Shown piece after piece: positions 12,325 to 21,589 of a stretch of 64,000 bases of DNA. The translations under genes were made by a program, and so were the position numbers. The stretch is from Methylopila capsulata (GTDB lineage: Bacteria; Pseudomonadota; Alphaproteobacteria; Rhizobiales; Methylopilaceae): assembly GCF_016907975.1 (NCBI RefSeq), contig NZ_JAFBCY010000001.1:186001-250000 (forward strand), written 5' to 3'. The notes beneath the pieces are model-generated. The model had not been told where the DNA came from and searched no databases. It worked only from the letters and a program-made list of their open reading frames with translations. The first letter of the stretch is position 1, and each line of letters starts with the position of its first letter.

Positions 12325-12545
12325 CTCGGGCGTTACGATCGGCGGTTCTCGGAAGATCGCAACATAAGCCCTGCGGGTCGCCGCGCCAAGCTGAAGCGGC
12401 CGCAGACGAGACTGCGCACGCCCATCTGCATGGTCGAGGCCGGCTTCAAGGAAGGTCATGACGACCGGCGCGGCGAAAAACAGAGAGACCGCGGCGACGC
12501 TCGATCGCGCCGGCCTCGCTCGGTCGTGCAGTCCGTTTCGAGCGC
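12325..12545. other. Intergenic gap upstream of map
   Basis: This gap separates map from the coiled-coil membrane protein gene. Apart from the possible map promoter I see no gene, repeat or hairpin that I can support. Confidence 0.4.
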
Positions 12546-13445
12546 CTACGGGCGCTGGAGAATAACCCCGCGGTCGGTCACGACCACCCACTGCCGGTCG
12601 CGCCGTTCGATGGAGCGAACGCGGCCGACGCCGGGAATCGCGTCGCCGCGACCGACCTCGTAGGAGCCCTGCCGGCCCTCGACGAGGGCGAGGCCGTCGT
12701 AGACCTCCCGCACGGTCCAATTGCGCACGACCGATCCCCCGGCGTCCGGGGCGACGCTTCCTGTGGTCTCGGGATCGTCGACCGGCTTCGGCTTGAAGGC
12801 CGCGGCGGTTTCGCGGTTCTCGATCTTGTCGAGGCGCTCCTTGAGCTCCGAAAAACGCTGCGCGTCGTCGGCGGGCTTCGGCGGTTGCTCCACCTTGGCG
12901 GTCAGTTCGACGATCTTGGCCGAGGCGGCCTCGCGGGTCGCGGCGAGGTCCTTCTGGAGGGCGACGACCTCGGCTTTCAGGGCCTTGACGTCCTCCTGGC
13001 CCGCCGCGGCCTGGCCGGCGGCGGTTTTGGAGAGGGCGGCCTGATTGGCCTTCGCCTGTCCCAACGCACGGTTAAGGCGGGAGATTTCCGACTTCAACGC
13101 CCCGACGTCGCGGCCAAGGGCGGCGTCGCGGGCGCGCTCGCCGGTCGGATCGATGTTGAGGGCGAGGCCCATGCTGCGGGCCTCGACCGCGGATATCCCG
13201 GACACTTCGTCGACGCCGTCGGTCAGCGCCGGCGCGGTCGCGAACGTCGCGGCGGCGGCGCCGGCGATCATGGCCAGCGAGAGCGCGGCGGCGTAGGGCC
13301 ACCACCGTCCGAACCGGCTGGACGCCGGCTCTTCCGGGTACAGATCGATCGTCGGGCGCGGACGTCGGGACGACCAGACCGTGACGTCGGGACGGGCGCG
13401 ACCGAAGGCCGAGGAGGGCAGGTCGCGGTTCGGCTCGGGCAACAT
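12546..13445 (-). CDS. Single-pass membrane protein with periplasmic coiled coil
   Basis: 299 residues, function unknown. A proline- and arginine-rich cytoplasmic tail (1-47) is followed by one membrane helix (about 48-70, YAAALSLAMIAGAAAA). Then come a coiled coil (about 105-205, rich in Ala, Lys, Glu) and a low-complexity stretch with PKPVDDPETTGSVAP. A compact C-terminal domain of about 65 residues (NWTVREVYDGLALVEGR, GDAIPGVGRV, WVVVTDRGVI) looks like a small beta-barrel similar in style to pilus-assembly or secretion accessory domains. Proteins of this plan are common in Rhizobiales. It is transcribed with aat upstream, 59 bp away. Confidence 0.85.
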   Translation of the reverse strand: MLPEPNRDLPSSAFGRARPDVTVWSSRRPRPTIDLYPEEPASSRFGRWWPYAAALSLAMIAGAAAATFATAPALTDGVDEVSGISAVEARSMGLALNIDPTGERARDAALGRDVGALKSEISRLNRALGQAKANQAALSKTAAGQAAAGQEDVKALKAEVVALQKDLAATREAASAKIVELTAKVEQPPKPADDAQRFSELKERLDKIENRETAAAFKPKPVDDPETTGSVAPDAGGSVVRNWTVREVYDGLALVEGRQGSYEVGRGDAIPGVGRVRSIERRDRQWVVVTDRGVILQRP

Positions 13446-13480
13446 CGGGTTACTCGCGGGTTAACTACGCCCGCAATTAA

Positions 13481-13504
13481 CCCTCCGTCACGGTTACCGG
13501 AGGG
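13481..13504 (-). terminator. Hairpin directly after aat
   Basis: CCCTCCG (13481-13487) and CGGAGGG (13498-13504) form a 7-bp stem with a 10-nt loop that starts right after the aat stop codon. On the minus strand it is followed by TTAATT, a short T-rich run, so it may terminate or attenuate transcription from the acc operon. Confidence 0.4.
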
Positions 13505-14173
13505 TTACCGGACCGCGTCGAGCGCTTCGGCCCCGCTGACCGTCCGCTCCTTCGGCCAGGAAAAGAAGTCGGCGTCCCGCTCCACCGCCGCGTCCAGCAG
13601 GCGGTGGTACTCCCGTCGCGGCGTCTCGATCGCGCCGAACCGCCTGAGGTGGTCGGTGACGAACTGGGTGTCGAGCAGGGAGAAGCCGCCTCGTTTGAGC
13701 CGGGCCACGAGATGCACGAGCGCGACCTTCGAAGCGTCGCGCTCGACGTGGAACATGCTTTCGCCGAAGAACGCCCCGCCGAGCCGCACGCCGTAGAGGC
13801 CGCCGACGAGCTTCCCCTCCCGCCAGGCCTCGACGCTGTGGCAGTGGCCGAGCCGGAAGAGGTCGAGGTAGAGCCGGCGAATACGCCCGTTGATCCAGGT
13901 CTTCATACGGCCGGGCGCCGGCGAGGCGCAGCCGTCGAGCACGGCCTCGAAGGCGGTGTCGACGCGCATGTCGAACACGTCCGCCCGCACGGTGCGGGCG
14001 AGGCGTTCGCCCACGTGGAAGCCGTCGAGCGGCACCACGCCGCGCAGTTCCGGCTCGATCCAGTACAGCCCCGGGTCGTCGGCGCTTTCCGCCATGGGGA
14101 AGATCCCGCAGGCGTAGGCCTTGAGCAGCACCTCGGGCGTGATCTCGACGAGGACGTCGTTGATGCGGGTCAT
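13505..14173 (-). CDS. aat: Leucyl/phenylalanyl-tRNA-protein transferase
   Basis: Attaches Leu or Phe to proteins with N-terminal Arg or Lys, marking them for ClpAP (N-end rule). 222 residues with the family blocks: [71 protein letters not shown] and [16 protein letters not shown]. It follows accC in the order typical of Rhizobiales. Confidence 0.97.
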   Translation of the reverse strand: MTRINDVLVEITPEVLLKAYACGIFPMAESADDPGLYWIEPELRGVVPLDGFHVGERLARTVRADVFDMRVDTAFEAVLDGCASPAPGRMKTWINGRIRRLYLDLFRLGHCHSVEAWREGKLVGGLYGVRLGGAFFGESMFHVERDASKVALVHLVARLKRGGFSLLDTQFVTDHLRRFGAIETPRREYHRLLDAAVERDADFFSWPKERTVSGAEALDAVR

Positions 14174-14220
14174 GGACGGAACCCTAAGGCGTCCGTTGGA
14201 CGTCGAAAAGGGCAGGCGGA

Positions 14221-14252
14221 GCCGTCGGCCCGGCTCGAGGCCGGAAGACGGC
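14221..14252 (-). terminator. Strong hairpin between accC and aat
   Basis: An imperfect inverted repeat GCCGTC...CCGGC...GCCGG...GACGGC forms a long GC-rich stem-loop 13 bp after the accC stop. On the minus strand it is followed about 10 nt later by CCCTTTT. It may partly terminate the acc transcript before aat. Confidence 0.35.
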
Positions 14253-14264
14253 CCACGCGACGTC

Positions 14265-15632
14265 TCAGCCTGAGCCGCCGGCCGCCTGGCTGTCCGCCAG
14301 CATCTTCTCCAGCCAGTGGATGTCGTACTCGCCGTCCTGGATCGACGGGTCGCGCACCAGCCGGCGGAACAGCGGCAGCGTGGTGTCGACGCCGTCCACC
14401 ACGAACTCGTCCAGCGCGCGCCGAAGCCGCATCAGGCATTCGGTGCGGTTGCGGCCGTGGACGATCAGCTTGCCGATCATGCTGTCGTAGTGCGGCGGGA
14501 TCAGATAGCCCTGATAGGCCGCGGAATCCACGCGGACGCCAAGCCCGCCGGGCACGTGATAGTAGGCGATGCGGCCGGGGGAGGGGCGGAAGGTCTCGGC
14601 GTTCTCCGCGTTCACGCGGCATTCGATGGCGTGGCCGCGGAAGACCACGTCCTCCTGGGCGATCGCAAGCCTGGCGCCGCTCGCGATGCGGATCTGCTCG
14701 TTGATCAGGTCGATGCCCGTGACCATCTCGGTCACCGGATGCTCGACCTGGATCCGGGTGTTCATCTCGATGAAGTAGAACTCGCCGTTCTCGTACAGGA
14801 ACTCGACCGTGCCGACGCCGCGGTACTTGAGCTCCCGCATGGCGGCGGCGACCGTCTCGCCGATCGTCTCGCGCTGCTCGGCGTTGAGGGCCGGGGAGGG
14901 CGCCTCTTCCCAGACCTTCTGGTGGCGGCGCTGCAGCGAGCAGTCGCGCTCGCCGAGATGGATCGCGGCGCCCTGGCCGTCGCCCAGCACCTGCACCTCG
15001 ATGTGGCGCGGCTTGCCGAGGTACTTCTCGAGATAGACCGCGTCGTCGCCGAACGCCGCCTTCGCCTCGGAGCGCGCGGTCTGCAGCGCCTCGACGAGGT
15101 CGTCCTCGGTCATCGCGACCTTCATGCCGCGCCCGCCGCCGCCGGACGCCGCCTTCACCAGCACGGGATAGCCGATCTCGCGGGCGACGCGCTTGGCCTC
15201 GTCGTCGTCGGTGATTCCGCCGTCCGAGCCCGGAACGACGGGGATGCCCAGCCGCTTGGCCGTCTGCTTGGCGGCGATCTTGTCGCCCATGATGCGGATG
15301 TGTTCTGGCTTCGGGCCGATGAAGATCAGCCCGTGCTCCTCGAGAATCTCGGCGAAGCGCGCGTTCTCGGACAGGAAGCCGTAGCCCGGGTGCACGGCGT
15401 CCGCGCCGGTGATCTCGCAGGCGGCGAGCAAGGCCGGGATGTTGAGGTAGCTGTCGCGGGCGGCCGGCGGGCCGATGCAGACGCTCTCGTCCGCGAGGCG
15501 GACGTGCATGGCGTCCGCGTCGGCCGTCGAGTGCACGGCGACGGTCGCGATGCCGAGCTCCTTGCAGGCGCGCAGGATGCGCAGCGCGATCTCGCCGCGG
15601 TTGGCGATCAGAACCTTGTCGAAGCTCGCCAT
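14265..15632 (-). CDS. accC: Acetyl-CoA carboxylase, biotin carboxylase subunit
   Basis: Carboxylates the biotin on AccB with ATP and bicarbonate, the first half-reaction of fatty acid synthesis. 455 residues, full length. Visible are the N-terminal [22 protein letters not shown], the ATP-grasp glycine loop [14 protein letters not shown] near 160, [22 protein letters not shown] near 230, and the catalytic [21 protein letters not shown] near 290. accB lies 7 bp upstream, so the two are certainly cotranscribed. Confidence 0.98.
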   Translation of the reverse strand: MASFDKVLIANRGEIALRILRACKELGIATVAVHSTADADAMHVRLADESVCIGPPAARDSYLNIPALLAACEITGADAVHPGYGFLSENARFAEILEEHGLIFIGPKPEHIRIMGDKIAAKQTAKRLGIPVVPGSDGGITDDDEAKRVAREIGYPVLVKAASGGGGRGMKVAMTEDDLVEALQTARSEAKAAFGDDAVYLEKYLGKPRHIEVQVLGDGQGAAIHLGERDCSLQRRHQKVWEEAPSPALNAEQRETIGETVAAAMRELKYRGVGTVEFLYENGEFYFIEMNTRIQVEHPVTEMVTGIDLINEQIRIASGARLAIAQEDVVFRGHAIECRVNAENAETFRPSPGRIAYYHVPGGLGVRVDSAAYQGYLIPPHYDSMIGKLIVHGRNRTECLMRLRRALDEFVVDGVDTTLPLFRRLVRDPSIQDGEYDIHWLEKMLADSQAAGGSG

Positions 15633-15639
15633 GTGCCCG

Positions 15640-16104
15640 TCAGTCCACGATCAGGAGGGGTTCGCCGAATTCCACCGGCTGCCCGTCCGCGATCAGGATT
15701 TCCCGGACGATGCCGGCGCGCGTCGCCGGGATCGCGTTCATGGTCTTCATCGCCTCGACGATCAGCAACGTCTGGCCCTGGCGGACCGTCTGCCCGACTT
15801 CGACGAAGGCGCGGGCGCCGGGCTCGGGCGACATGTAGGCCGTGCCGACCATCGGCGAAAGGACCGCGCCGGGATGCTTGGCCGGATCGATCGGGGCCTC
15901 GACCGCAGGGGCCGCGGGCGCGGCGGCCGGCGCGGCGGCGCCGACGTAGGCCGTCGTCGGGGCGGCCGAGAGATGCCGGGCGACCCGCACGCGCAGCTGG
16001 TCGTGCTCGATTTCGATCTCGGTCAGGTCGTTCTCGGACAGGAGCTTCGCGAGTTCGCGGATCAGCTCCTGATCGATGGACGCTTTGGAAGGCAGCTTGC
16101 TCAT
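15640..16104 (-). CDS. accB: Biotin carboxyl carrier protein of acetyl-CoA carboxylase
   Basis: 154 residues. An N-terminal helical part ([20 protein letters not shown]) and an Ala/Pro linker (about 46-75) lead to the C-terminal biotinyl domain with the biotinylation motif EAMKTMN (Lys120). I use the ATG at 16104, which gives the usual family start MSK. A GTG at 16137 overlaps the aroQ stop codon (GTGA) and would add 11 residues. aroQ is immediately upstream. Confidence 0.96.
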   Translation of the reverse strand: MSKLPSKASIDQELIRELAKLLSENDLTEIEIEHDQLRVRVARHLSAAPTTAYVGAAAPAAAPAAPAVEAPIDPAKHPGAVLSPMVGTAYMSPEPGARAFVEVGQTVRQGQTLLIVEAMKTMNAIPATRAGIVREILIADGQPVEFGEPLLIVD

Positions 16105-16133
16105 GGAAGGACGATCTCCGCCGGCGTTCGAGA

Positions 16134-16601
16134 TCACGCCGTGATCGGTTCGGATGGGTCAGGCCGCTTGATGCGGCGGGCGAGAGCCTGAAGCGCGAGG
16201 TCGTAGCCGTCGAGGCCGAGCCCGACGATCACGCCCGCCGCGACAGGCGAGATGTAGGAGTGGTGCCGGAAGCTCTCCCGCGCGTGGACGTTGGAGATGT
16301 GCACCTCGATCGTCGGAACGCCCACGCCGCGGATCGCGTCATGGATCGCGACCGACGTGTGGGTGAGGGCTCCTGCATTCAGCACGATGCCCTGCGCCCT
16401 GGTCCGCGCCTCCTGGATCCAGTCGACGAGGTCGCCCTCGTGGTTCGACTGCCGGCACTCCACGACGAGGCCGAGCCGGTCGCCCGTCGCCCGCGCCAGC
16501 GCCTCGACGTCCGCCAGAGTCGACGATCCGTAGACCGCCGGCTCGCGCAGGCCGAGCAGGTTCAGGTTCGGGCCGTTGAGGATGAAGACGACAGGATCCA
16601 A
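16134..16601 (-). CDS. aroQ: Type II 3-dehydroquinate dehydratase
   Basis: Third step of the shikimate pathway, 3-dehydroquinate to 3-dehydroshikimate. 155 residues with [18 protein letters not shown] (the flexible loop with active-site Arg and Tyr), [24 protein letters not shown], and the active-site [19 protein letters not shown]. First gene of the aroQ-accB-accC run. A gap of 132 bp separates it from the threonine ammonia-lyase gene upstream. Confidence 0.98.
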   Translation of the reverse strand: MDPVVFILNGPNLNLLGLREPAVYGSSTLADVEALARATGDRLGLVVECRQSNHEGDLVDWIQEARTRAQGIVLNAGALTHTSVAIHDAIRGVGVPTIEVHISNVHARESFRHHSYISPVAAGVIVGLGLDGYDLALQALARRIKRPDPSEPITA

Positions 16602-16733
16602 GCGGGGAGCCGAGCTTGAGGCGTGAACGGACAGCCGGCGGAGGCCGGCGGCCGCGACGAGCGGCCCTTATAGGCAAGGCCGGCGCGGAACCCAAGCGAT
16701 TCCGCCAAAGGGCGTACGGCGGTCCGCGCCGCC

Positions 16734-17954
16734 TTACCCCCCGGCGCCGCCGTCGAGGCGGCGGCAGGGGAGGCCGCTTTCGGTGAAGGACGTCAGGATC
16801 GCGTCGGCATGGGCGCCGTCGCGGATCTCGACGGTGAGGTCGAGCGTGGCGCCCTTGGCGGGCACGTCGAGGAAGCCGCGCTGGTGGTGCACTTCGAGGA
16901 TGTTGGCGCCGAGCTCGCCGAGCCGGGTCGCGATCGTGCCGAGCATGCCCGGCCGGTCCGCGATCGTCATGCGGAAGGCCAGGATCTTCTGCTCGCGCTC
17001 CAGCTCCCGCACCATGATCGAGGCGAGGATGCGCGGGTCGATGTTGCCGCCGCACAGGATGAGGCCGACCGTCTTGCCCGCGAAGCGTCCGGGCGCCGCG
17101 AACAGCGCCGCGAGGCCCGCGGCGCCTGCGCCTTCCGCCACGGCCTTCTGCTGCATGAGGTAGGCGTTCACCGCCCGCTCCAGCTCGGCCTCGCTGACGA
17201 GGATGATGTCGTCGACGAGCCGCGCGGCGATTTCGCGGGTGAGGGCGCCCGCGGTCTTCACGGCGATGCCCTCGGCCAGCGTCGGGCCGCCGGTCGGCAG
17301 GTCCGCGCCCTTTAGCGCGTTCCACATGGAGGGATAGAGCGCCGCCTCAACCCCGATGATCTCGATCGAGGGCTTCAGGGCCTTCGCCGCCACCGCGACG
17401 CCGGAGATCAACCCGCCGCCGCCGATCGGGACGAGGATGACGTCGAGTTCGGGCGCGTCCGCGAGCATCTCGAGCGCGATCGTACCCTGCCCCGCGATGA
17501 CGTCGGGGTCGTCGTAGGGGTGGACGAAGGTGAGGCCGCGCTCGAGAGCGATGGCGCTGGCGCGGATCTGGCTTTCGGCCACCGTCTCGCCGTCGAGCAC
17601 CACCTCGGCGCCGAAGCCGCGGGTGGCCGCCACCTTCACGTGGGGCGTCGTCTCGGGCATCACGATCGTCGCCGGAATGCCGAGCCGCCGGGCGTGGTAG
17701 GCGACCGCCTGGGCGTGGTTGCCGGCCGACATCGCGATCACGCCGCGGGCGCGGGAGTCGGCGTCCAGGCGGCTGAGACGCACCACGGCGCCGCGCTCCT
17801 TGAAGGCGTTGGTGACGTGAAGGTTTTCGTATTTCACGAGAACCTTCGCACCCGTCATCGCCGACAGCTTCGGGGCCGCCAGCAGCGGGCTCGGCGTGAC
17901 CGCGCCCTCGAGGATCTTCTGGGCCGCCTGAACGTCGGCGAGCGTCACGGTCAT
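16734..17954 (-). CDS. ilvA: Threonine ammonia-lyase with one C-terminal ACT domain
   Basis: Converts threonine to 2-oxobutyrate, feeding isoleucine synthesis or threonine breakdown. 406 residues, the medium form: a PLP type II fold domain with ENLHVTNAFKERGA (Lys of the Schiff base), SAGNHAQAVAY and the glycine loop VPIGGGGLISG. A single ACT domain follows at about 325-400 (FRMTIADRPGMLGTIATRL). The ATG at 17954 gives the normal length; the frame stays open upstream but is not protein-like. It lies divergently from the TlpA-type gene. Confidence 0.94.
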   Translation of the reverse strand: MTVTLADVQAAQKILEGAVTPSPLLAAPKLSAMTGAKVLVKYENLHVTNAFKERGAVVRLSRLDADSRARGVIAMSAGNHAQAVAYHARRLGIPATIVMPETTPHVKVAATRGFGAEVVLDGETVAESQIRASAIALERGLTFVHPYDDPDVIAGQGTIALEMLADAPELDVILVPIGGGGLISGVAVAAKALKPSIEIIGVEAALYPSMWNALKGADLPTGGPTLAEGIAVKTAGALTREIAARLVDDIILVSEAELERAVNAYLMQQKAVAEGAGAAGLAALFAAPGRFAGKTVGLILCGGNIDPRILASIMVRELEREQKILAFRMTIADRPGMLGTIATRLGELGANILEVHHQRGFLDVPAKGATLDLTVEIRDGAHADAILTSFTESGLPCRRLDGGAGG

Positions 17955-18141
17955 GTGGAGCGGGTCCTTGCGGTCGGCGCGGGAGCATAGGGGAGCGGGA
18001 AGGCGCGGGGCATCCGGTCTGGACGCATGGCTGAAACGACGGCGCGACGCCATCACGAACCCCGGCGCGCGCCCTGCGACAGCTTGACCCTCACCGCGCC
18101 CGGACCCATCGTAGCGGCGAAATCTTACGGAGACCTGCCGC

Positions 18142-18708
18142 GTGACGGCGACCCGCACCCACCTCGCTCCCTCCGCGGCCGCGCTCGCGCTGGCGACCGG
18201 CCTCTGGGCCGGGCCGGCCGCAGCGGAGTTCGTCGCGTTCGGGCCGACGGACCCGGTCGCGACCCCGTCGGAGCCGGTTGCGAGCATCGACGGCGCCGGC
18301 GTTTCGGTGGCGGCGGACGCCACACGTCCCGTGCTCGTGCATTTCTTCGCCACCTGGTGCGCGCCATGCCGCGAGGAGCTGCCGGCGCTCGGGCGGTTCG
18401 CCGCGCGTCAGGGGGAGGGCGTCCGCGTCTTGGGCGTCGACCTCGGCGAGCCGGCCTCCCGGGTGCGCGGCTTCCTCGCCACGCTTGGCGTCGCCCTGCC
18501 CGTCGCGCTCGACGAGGACCGCTCGCTGGCCCGCCGGTTCGGCGTGAAGGTCCTTCCCAGCACCGTTGCGCTCGCGCCCGGCGGAGCGGCCGCGGCGATC
18601 GCGCATGGCCCCGTCGACTGGGACGCCGACTCCACCGCCCGAATGCTCGCCGCGCTCAGGGCCGGGAACCACAATCTGCCCGACCACAAAAGCAAACACA
18701 CGCAATGA
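18142..18708 (+). CDS. Exported TlpA-type thioredoxin-fold protein
   Basis: 188 residues: signal peptide (to about GPAAAEF, residue 29), then a thioredoxin domain with FFATWCAPCREELPAL (CxxC at 73-76) and the cis-Pro loop VLPSTVAL. It should act in the periplasm as a thiol reductant. The GTG at 18142 has GGAG 9 nt upstream. The Tat-exported transglutaminase gene starts 16 bp downstream, so the two form one unit; the reductase may keep that enzyme's active-site cysteine reduced. Confidence 0.88.
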   Translation: MTATRTHLAPSAAALALATGLWAGPAAAEFVAFGPTDPVATPSEPVASIDGAGVSVAADATRPVLVHFFATWCAPCREELPALGRFAARQGEGVRVLGVDLGEPASRVRGFLATLGVALPVALDEDRSLARRFGVKVLPSTVALAPGGAAAAIAHGPVDWDADSTARMLAALRAGNHNLPDHKSKHTQ

Positions 18709-18724
18709 TCCGAGGGGGAACGTC

Positions 18725-19816
18725 ATGATGCGCCGCCGCACGCTGCTGACGACCGGAGCCGCGCTCGCGGCCGCCGCCGTGATGAGGCCCGCCATGTCGT
18801 TCGCGGAGGAGGGCGCCTTCGCCCCCGCCCCCGGAGCATGGCGCACCTTCGAGATGCGCACCCGGATCGAGCTGACCTCGCTCAAGGGCCCGGCGCGCGT
18901 CTGGGTTCCGGTTCCCGCCTTCGCCGAAAGCGGCTGGACCCGCCCCCAGCCCACCACCTTCAGCGGCAACGCCGCGACGGCGAAGCTGGTCGAGGCGCCC
19001 GTGGGCATGGTCGTCGCGGAATGGCGCGGCGGCGCGGAGGCGCCTGTGCTCGAGGTGGTGAGTCGCGTCCAGACCCGGGACCGCGCCGTCGACCTCGCGG
19101 CGACCGGCGCGACGCTGTCAGCGGACGAGCGCGCACGCTACCTCGCGCCGAGCGACCTGATCCCGACCGACGGCATCGTGGCCGAGACCGCGAGAAAGGC
19201 GGTCGGCGCGGCGACGACGGACCGCGCCAAGGCCGAGGCGATCTACCAGTGGGTCGTCGAGAACACCCACCGCGACGCCAAGGTGCGCGGCTGCGGCCTC
19301 GGCGACATCGCGACCATGCTCGAGAGCGGCAATCTCGGCGGCAAATGCGCCGACATCAACGCGCTCTATGTCGGCCTCGCGCGGGCTGCGGGCCTTCCGG
19401 CGCGCGACGTCTACGGCATCCGCGTCGCGCCCTCGCGCTTCGGCTACAAGAGCCTCGGCGCGAACTCCGAGACCATCACCAAGGCGCAGCACTGCCGCGC
19501 CGAGGTGTGGCTCGATGGCCCGGGCTGGGTTCCGGTCGATCCCGCCGACGTCCGCAAGGTCGCGCTGGAGGAGCCGCCGGCGAACCGTCCGCTCGACGAT
19601 CCGAAGGTCGCCGCGGCCCGCAAGGTCCTGTTCGGGGCCTGGGAGACCAACTGGGTCGCCTACAACGACGCCCACGACGTGGCGCTGCCGGGCGCGACCG
19701 GCCCGAAGCTCGGGTTCCTGATGTACCCACAGGCGGAGACCGCTGCCGGCCGGCTCGACTGCCTCGACGCCGACGGGTTCAAATACGTCATCACCGCGCG
19801 GGAGATCGTCGCCTGA
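18725..19816 (+). CDS. Tat-exported transglutaminase-like protein
   Basis: 363 residues. The N-terminus MMRRRTLLTTGAALAAAA is a twin-arginine type signal. The mature part has an N-terminal beta domain (LKGPARVWVPVP) and a transglutaminase core with an intact triad: Cys208 in GGKCADINALYVGLARAAGLPAR, His256 in QHCRAEVW and Asp272 in VDPADVRK. Its substrate in the periplasm is unknown. The start ATG follows GAGGGGG at good distance; the second codon is also ATG. It follows the TlpA-type gene with a 16-bp gap. Confidence 0.88.
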   Translation: MMRRRTLLTTGAALAAAAVMRPAMSFAEEGAFAPAPGAWRTFEMRTRIELTSLKGPARVWVPVPAFAESGWTRPQPTTFSGNAATAKLVEAPVGMVVAEWRGGAEAPVLEVVSRVQTRDRAVDLAATGATLSADERARYLAPSDLIPTDGIVAETARKAVGAATTDRAKAEAIYQWVVENTHRDAKVRGCGLGDIATMLESGNLGGKCADINALYVGLARAAGLPARDVYGIRVAPSRFGYKSLGANSETITKAQHCRAEVWLDGPGWVPVDPADVRKVALEEPPANRPLDDPKVAAARKVLFGAWETNWVAYNDAHDVALPGATGPKLGFLMYPQAETAAGRLDCLDADGFKYVITAREIVA

Positions 19817-19917
19817 GGCGGAGGTTTGGACCTAGGGTTTCCGAGCTGAGGTTTTTCCAACGCCTCAATGGGTTGAAAGGCGGACTTCACGTCGACTCCG
19901 AGATCTCCATCGCTCCG

Positions 19918-19961
19918 AAAGCAAGGGGCCGCATATGATAAAGCAAGGGGCCGCATATGAT
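19918..19961. repeat. Perfect 22-bp tandem duplication
   Basis: Two identical, directly adjacent 22-bp units (19918-19939 and 19940-19961) each begin AAAGCAAGGGG and end CCGCATATGAT. They are followed by an AT-rich run containing TTCCATAATATATC. The units lie in the 297-bp gap before the phosphatase gene; the rest of that gap shows no gene. Confidence 0.9.
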
Positions 19962-20113
19962 TTGGTTCCATAATATATCTTATGCGACTCATGGCTTGGG
20001 GTTGGGCCGGGACGCCGAACGGCGCCTTAGTTCCGCCTTGGCCGCGTCGGCCTAGTCTGCGTCTTCCGCGACGACGCTCGTCGCCTGCCCGTTCCGCCCG
20101 CGAGGTCGCCTGC

Positions 20114-20683
20114 ATGTTCTCCCGTTCCGTGCGGCGCTGGGCGGCCGCGGTGGGCCTGTCGATCGCGGGCCTGACCGGCGCCTACGCCGGCGTCCTGGTG
20201 GCGACCAACAACTTCCATGTGCTCGCCCCCGGTGAGGTCTATCGGTCGGCGCAGCCGTCGCCGGACGACCTGCGCACGATCAAGGCGACCTACGGCATCG
20301 CCAGCGTGCTGAACCTGCGTGGCGCGAACGTCGGCAAAGCTTGGTACGACGCCGAGGTCGCGGCCGCGCGCGCCGCCGGCCTGACCTTGATCGATTTCCG
20401 CATGTCGGCGGCGGCGGAGCTGACGCCCATCGAGGTCGAGCGGCTGATCCAGACGATGCGCGACGCGCCGAAGCCGCTGCTGATCCACTGCCGCAGCGGC
20501 GCGGACCGCACCGGAGCGGCGTCCGCGCTTTATCTCGCCGCGATCAAGCACGCCGACGAGGAGACCGCGGAGTGGCAGCTGTCGCCGCTCTATGGGCACA
20601 TCGCGACCTGGGGGCTGCCAAGCTTCGCCATGGACCGGATGTGGGAGACGGCTGAGCCGTCGCTCGGCTTCCACGACTCTTGA
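20114..20683 (+). CDS. Membrane-anchored dual-specificity / tyrosine phosphatase-like protein
   Basis: 189 residues. An N-terminal membrane helix (about 9-30) is followed by a phosphatase domain with VYRSAQPSPDDL, SVLNLRG and the signature HCRSGADRTG (catalytic Cys126, Arg132). The domain is of the CpsB-unrelated, DSP-like type common in proteobacteria and probably faces the periplasm. The ATG at 20114 is chosen because the upstream reading is not protein-like. It is 57 bp before mazG on the same strand. Confidence 0.88.
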   Translation: MFSRSVRRWAAAVGLSIAGLTGAYAGVLVATNNFHVLAPGEVYRSAQPSPDDLRTIKATYGIASVLNLRGANVGKAWYDAEVAAARAAGLTLIDFRMSAAAELTPIEVERLIQTMRDAPKPLLIHCRSGADRTGAASALYLAAIKHADEETAEWQLSPLYGHIATWGLPSFAMDRMWETAEPSLGFHDS

Positions 20684-20740
20684 CCTGACCGCGCGCGCGG
20701 GGCGACCTAGGCGAACCCCCACGCGAGTTCGAGCCGCCCC

Positions 20741-21574
20741 ATGACCCCTTCCCGCGACGTCGCGCGCCTCGTCGAGATCATGGCCGCGCTCCGGACGCCC
20801 GTAACCGGCTGTCCGTGGGACCTCGAGCAGAGCTTCGCGACCATCGCGCCGTTCACGCTGGAGGAGGCCTACGAGGTCGCCGACGCGATCCAGCGCGGCG
20901 ACCTGGAGGACCTGCGCGAGGAGCTTGGCGACCTGCTGCTGCAGGTGGTGTTCCACGCCCGGATGGCCGAGGAGCAGGGCGCCTTCGCCCTCCCCGACGT
21001 CGTCGAGGCCATCACCGCCAAGCTGGTCCGCCGGCACCCGCACGTCTTCGGCGACGCGCGCGATCTCCCGGCCGAGGAGGTCAAGGCGCTCTGGGCGGAG
21101 ATCAAGGCCGAGGAGAAGGCCGAGCGCGCCGTCCGCCGCGGCGAGCCGGCGAGGGCGCCGAGCCTGCTCGACGGTGTGACGCGCGCCCTCCCCGGCCTCA
21201 CCCGCGCGGTGAAGCTTCAGGAGAAGGCCGCCACCGTCGGCTTCGACTGGGACGACGTGGCGCTGGTCGTCGGCAAGGTGCGCGAGGAGGCCGACGAGGT
21301 CGCCGAGGCGGTCGCGAGCGGAGACCGCGACGCGGTCGAGGACGAGATCGGCGACCTGTTCTGCGCCATCGCGAACCTTGCGCGCCACATGGGCGTCGAC
21401 CCGGAGACGGCGGTGCGCCGCTCCAACGCCAAGTTCGAGCGGCGTTTCCGCGCGATCGAGGCCGGCCTCAGGGCTCGCGGCAAGACCCCGGCCGACAGCG
21501 ACCTCGACGAGATGGACGCGATCTGGAACGAGGCGAAGGCGGCCGAGCGCGCGGCGAAAGCCGCCGCGGAGTAG
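20741..21574 (+). CDS. mazG: Nucleoside triphosphate pyrophosphohydrolase
   Basis: Hydrolyses NTPs to NMP and pyrophosphate, cleaning the nucleotide pool. 277 residues with two MazG domains. The first has CPWDLEQSF, EEAYEVADAIQ and EELGDLLLQVVFHARMA (ExxE...ExxD metal motif); the second has VGFDWDD, KVREEADEVAEAV and EDEIGDLFCAIANLARH. It converges on the esterase gene with 15 bp between stops. Confidence 0.96.
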   Translation: MTPSRDVARLVEIMAALRTPVTGCPWDLEQSFATIAPFTLEEAYEVADAIQRGDLEDLREELGDLLLQVVFHARMAEEQGAFALPDVVEAITAKLVRRHPHVFGDARDLPAEEVKALWAEIKAEEKAERAVRRGEPARAPSLLDGVTRALPGLTRAVKLQEKAATVGFDWDDVALVVGKVREEADEVAEAVASGDRDAVEDEIGDLFCAIANLARHMGVDPETAVRRSNAKFERRFRAIEAGLRARGKTPADSDLDEMDAIWNEAKAAERAAKAAAE

Positions 21575-21589
21575 GGCGACGCTTTCGTC

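Noticed and set aside
16105-16137. GTG start for accB overlapping the aroQ stop
   Set aside because: The GTGA overlap is suggestive, but the extra residues are not typical of AccB and the ATG at 16104 gives the family N-terminus.
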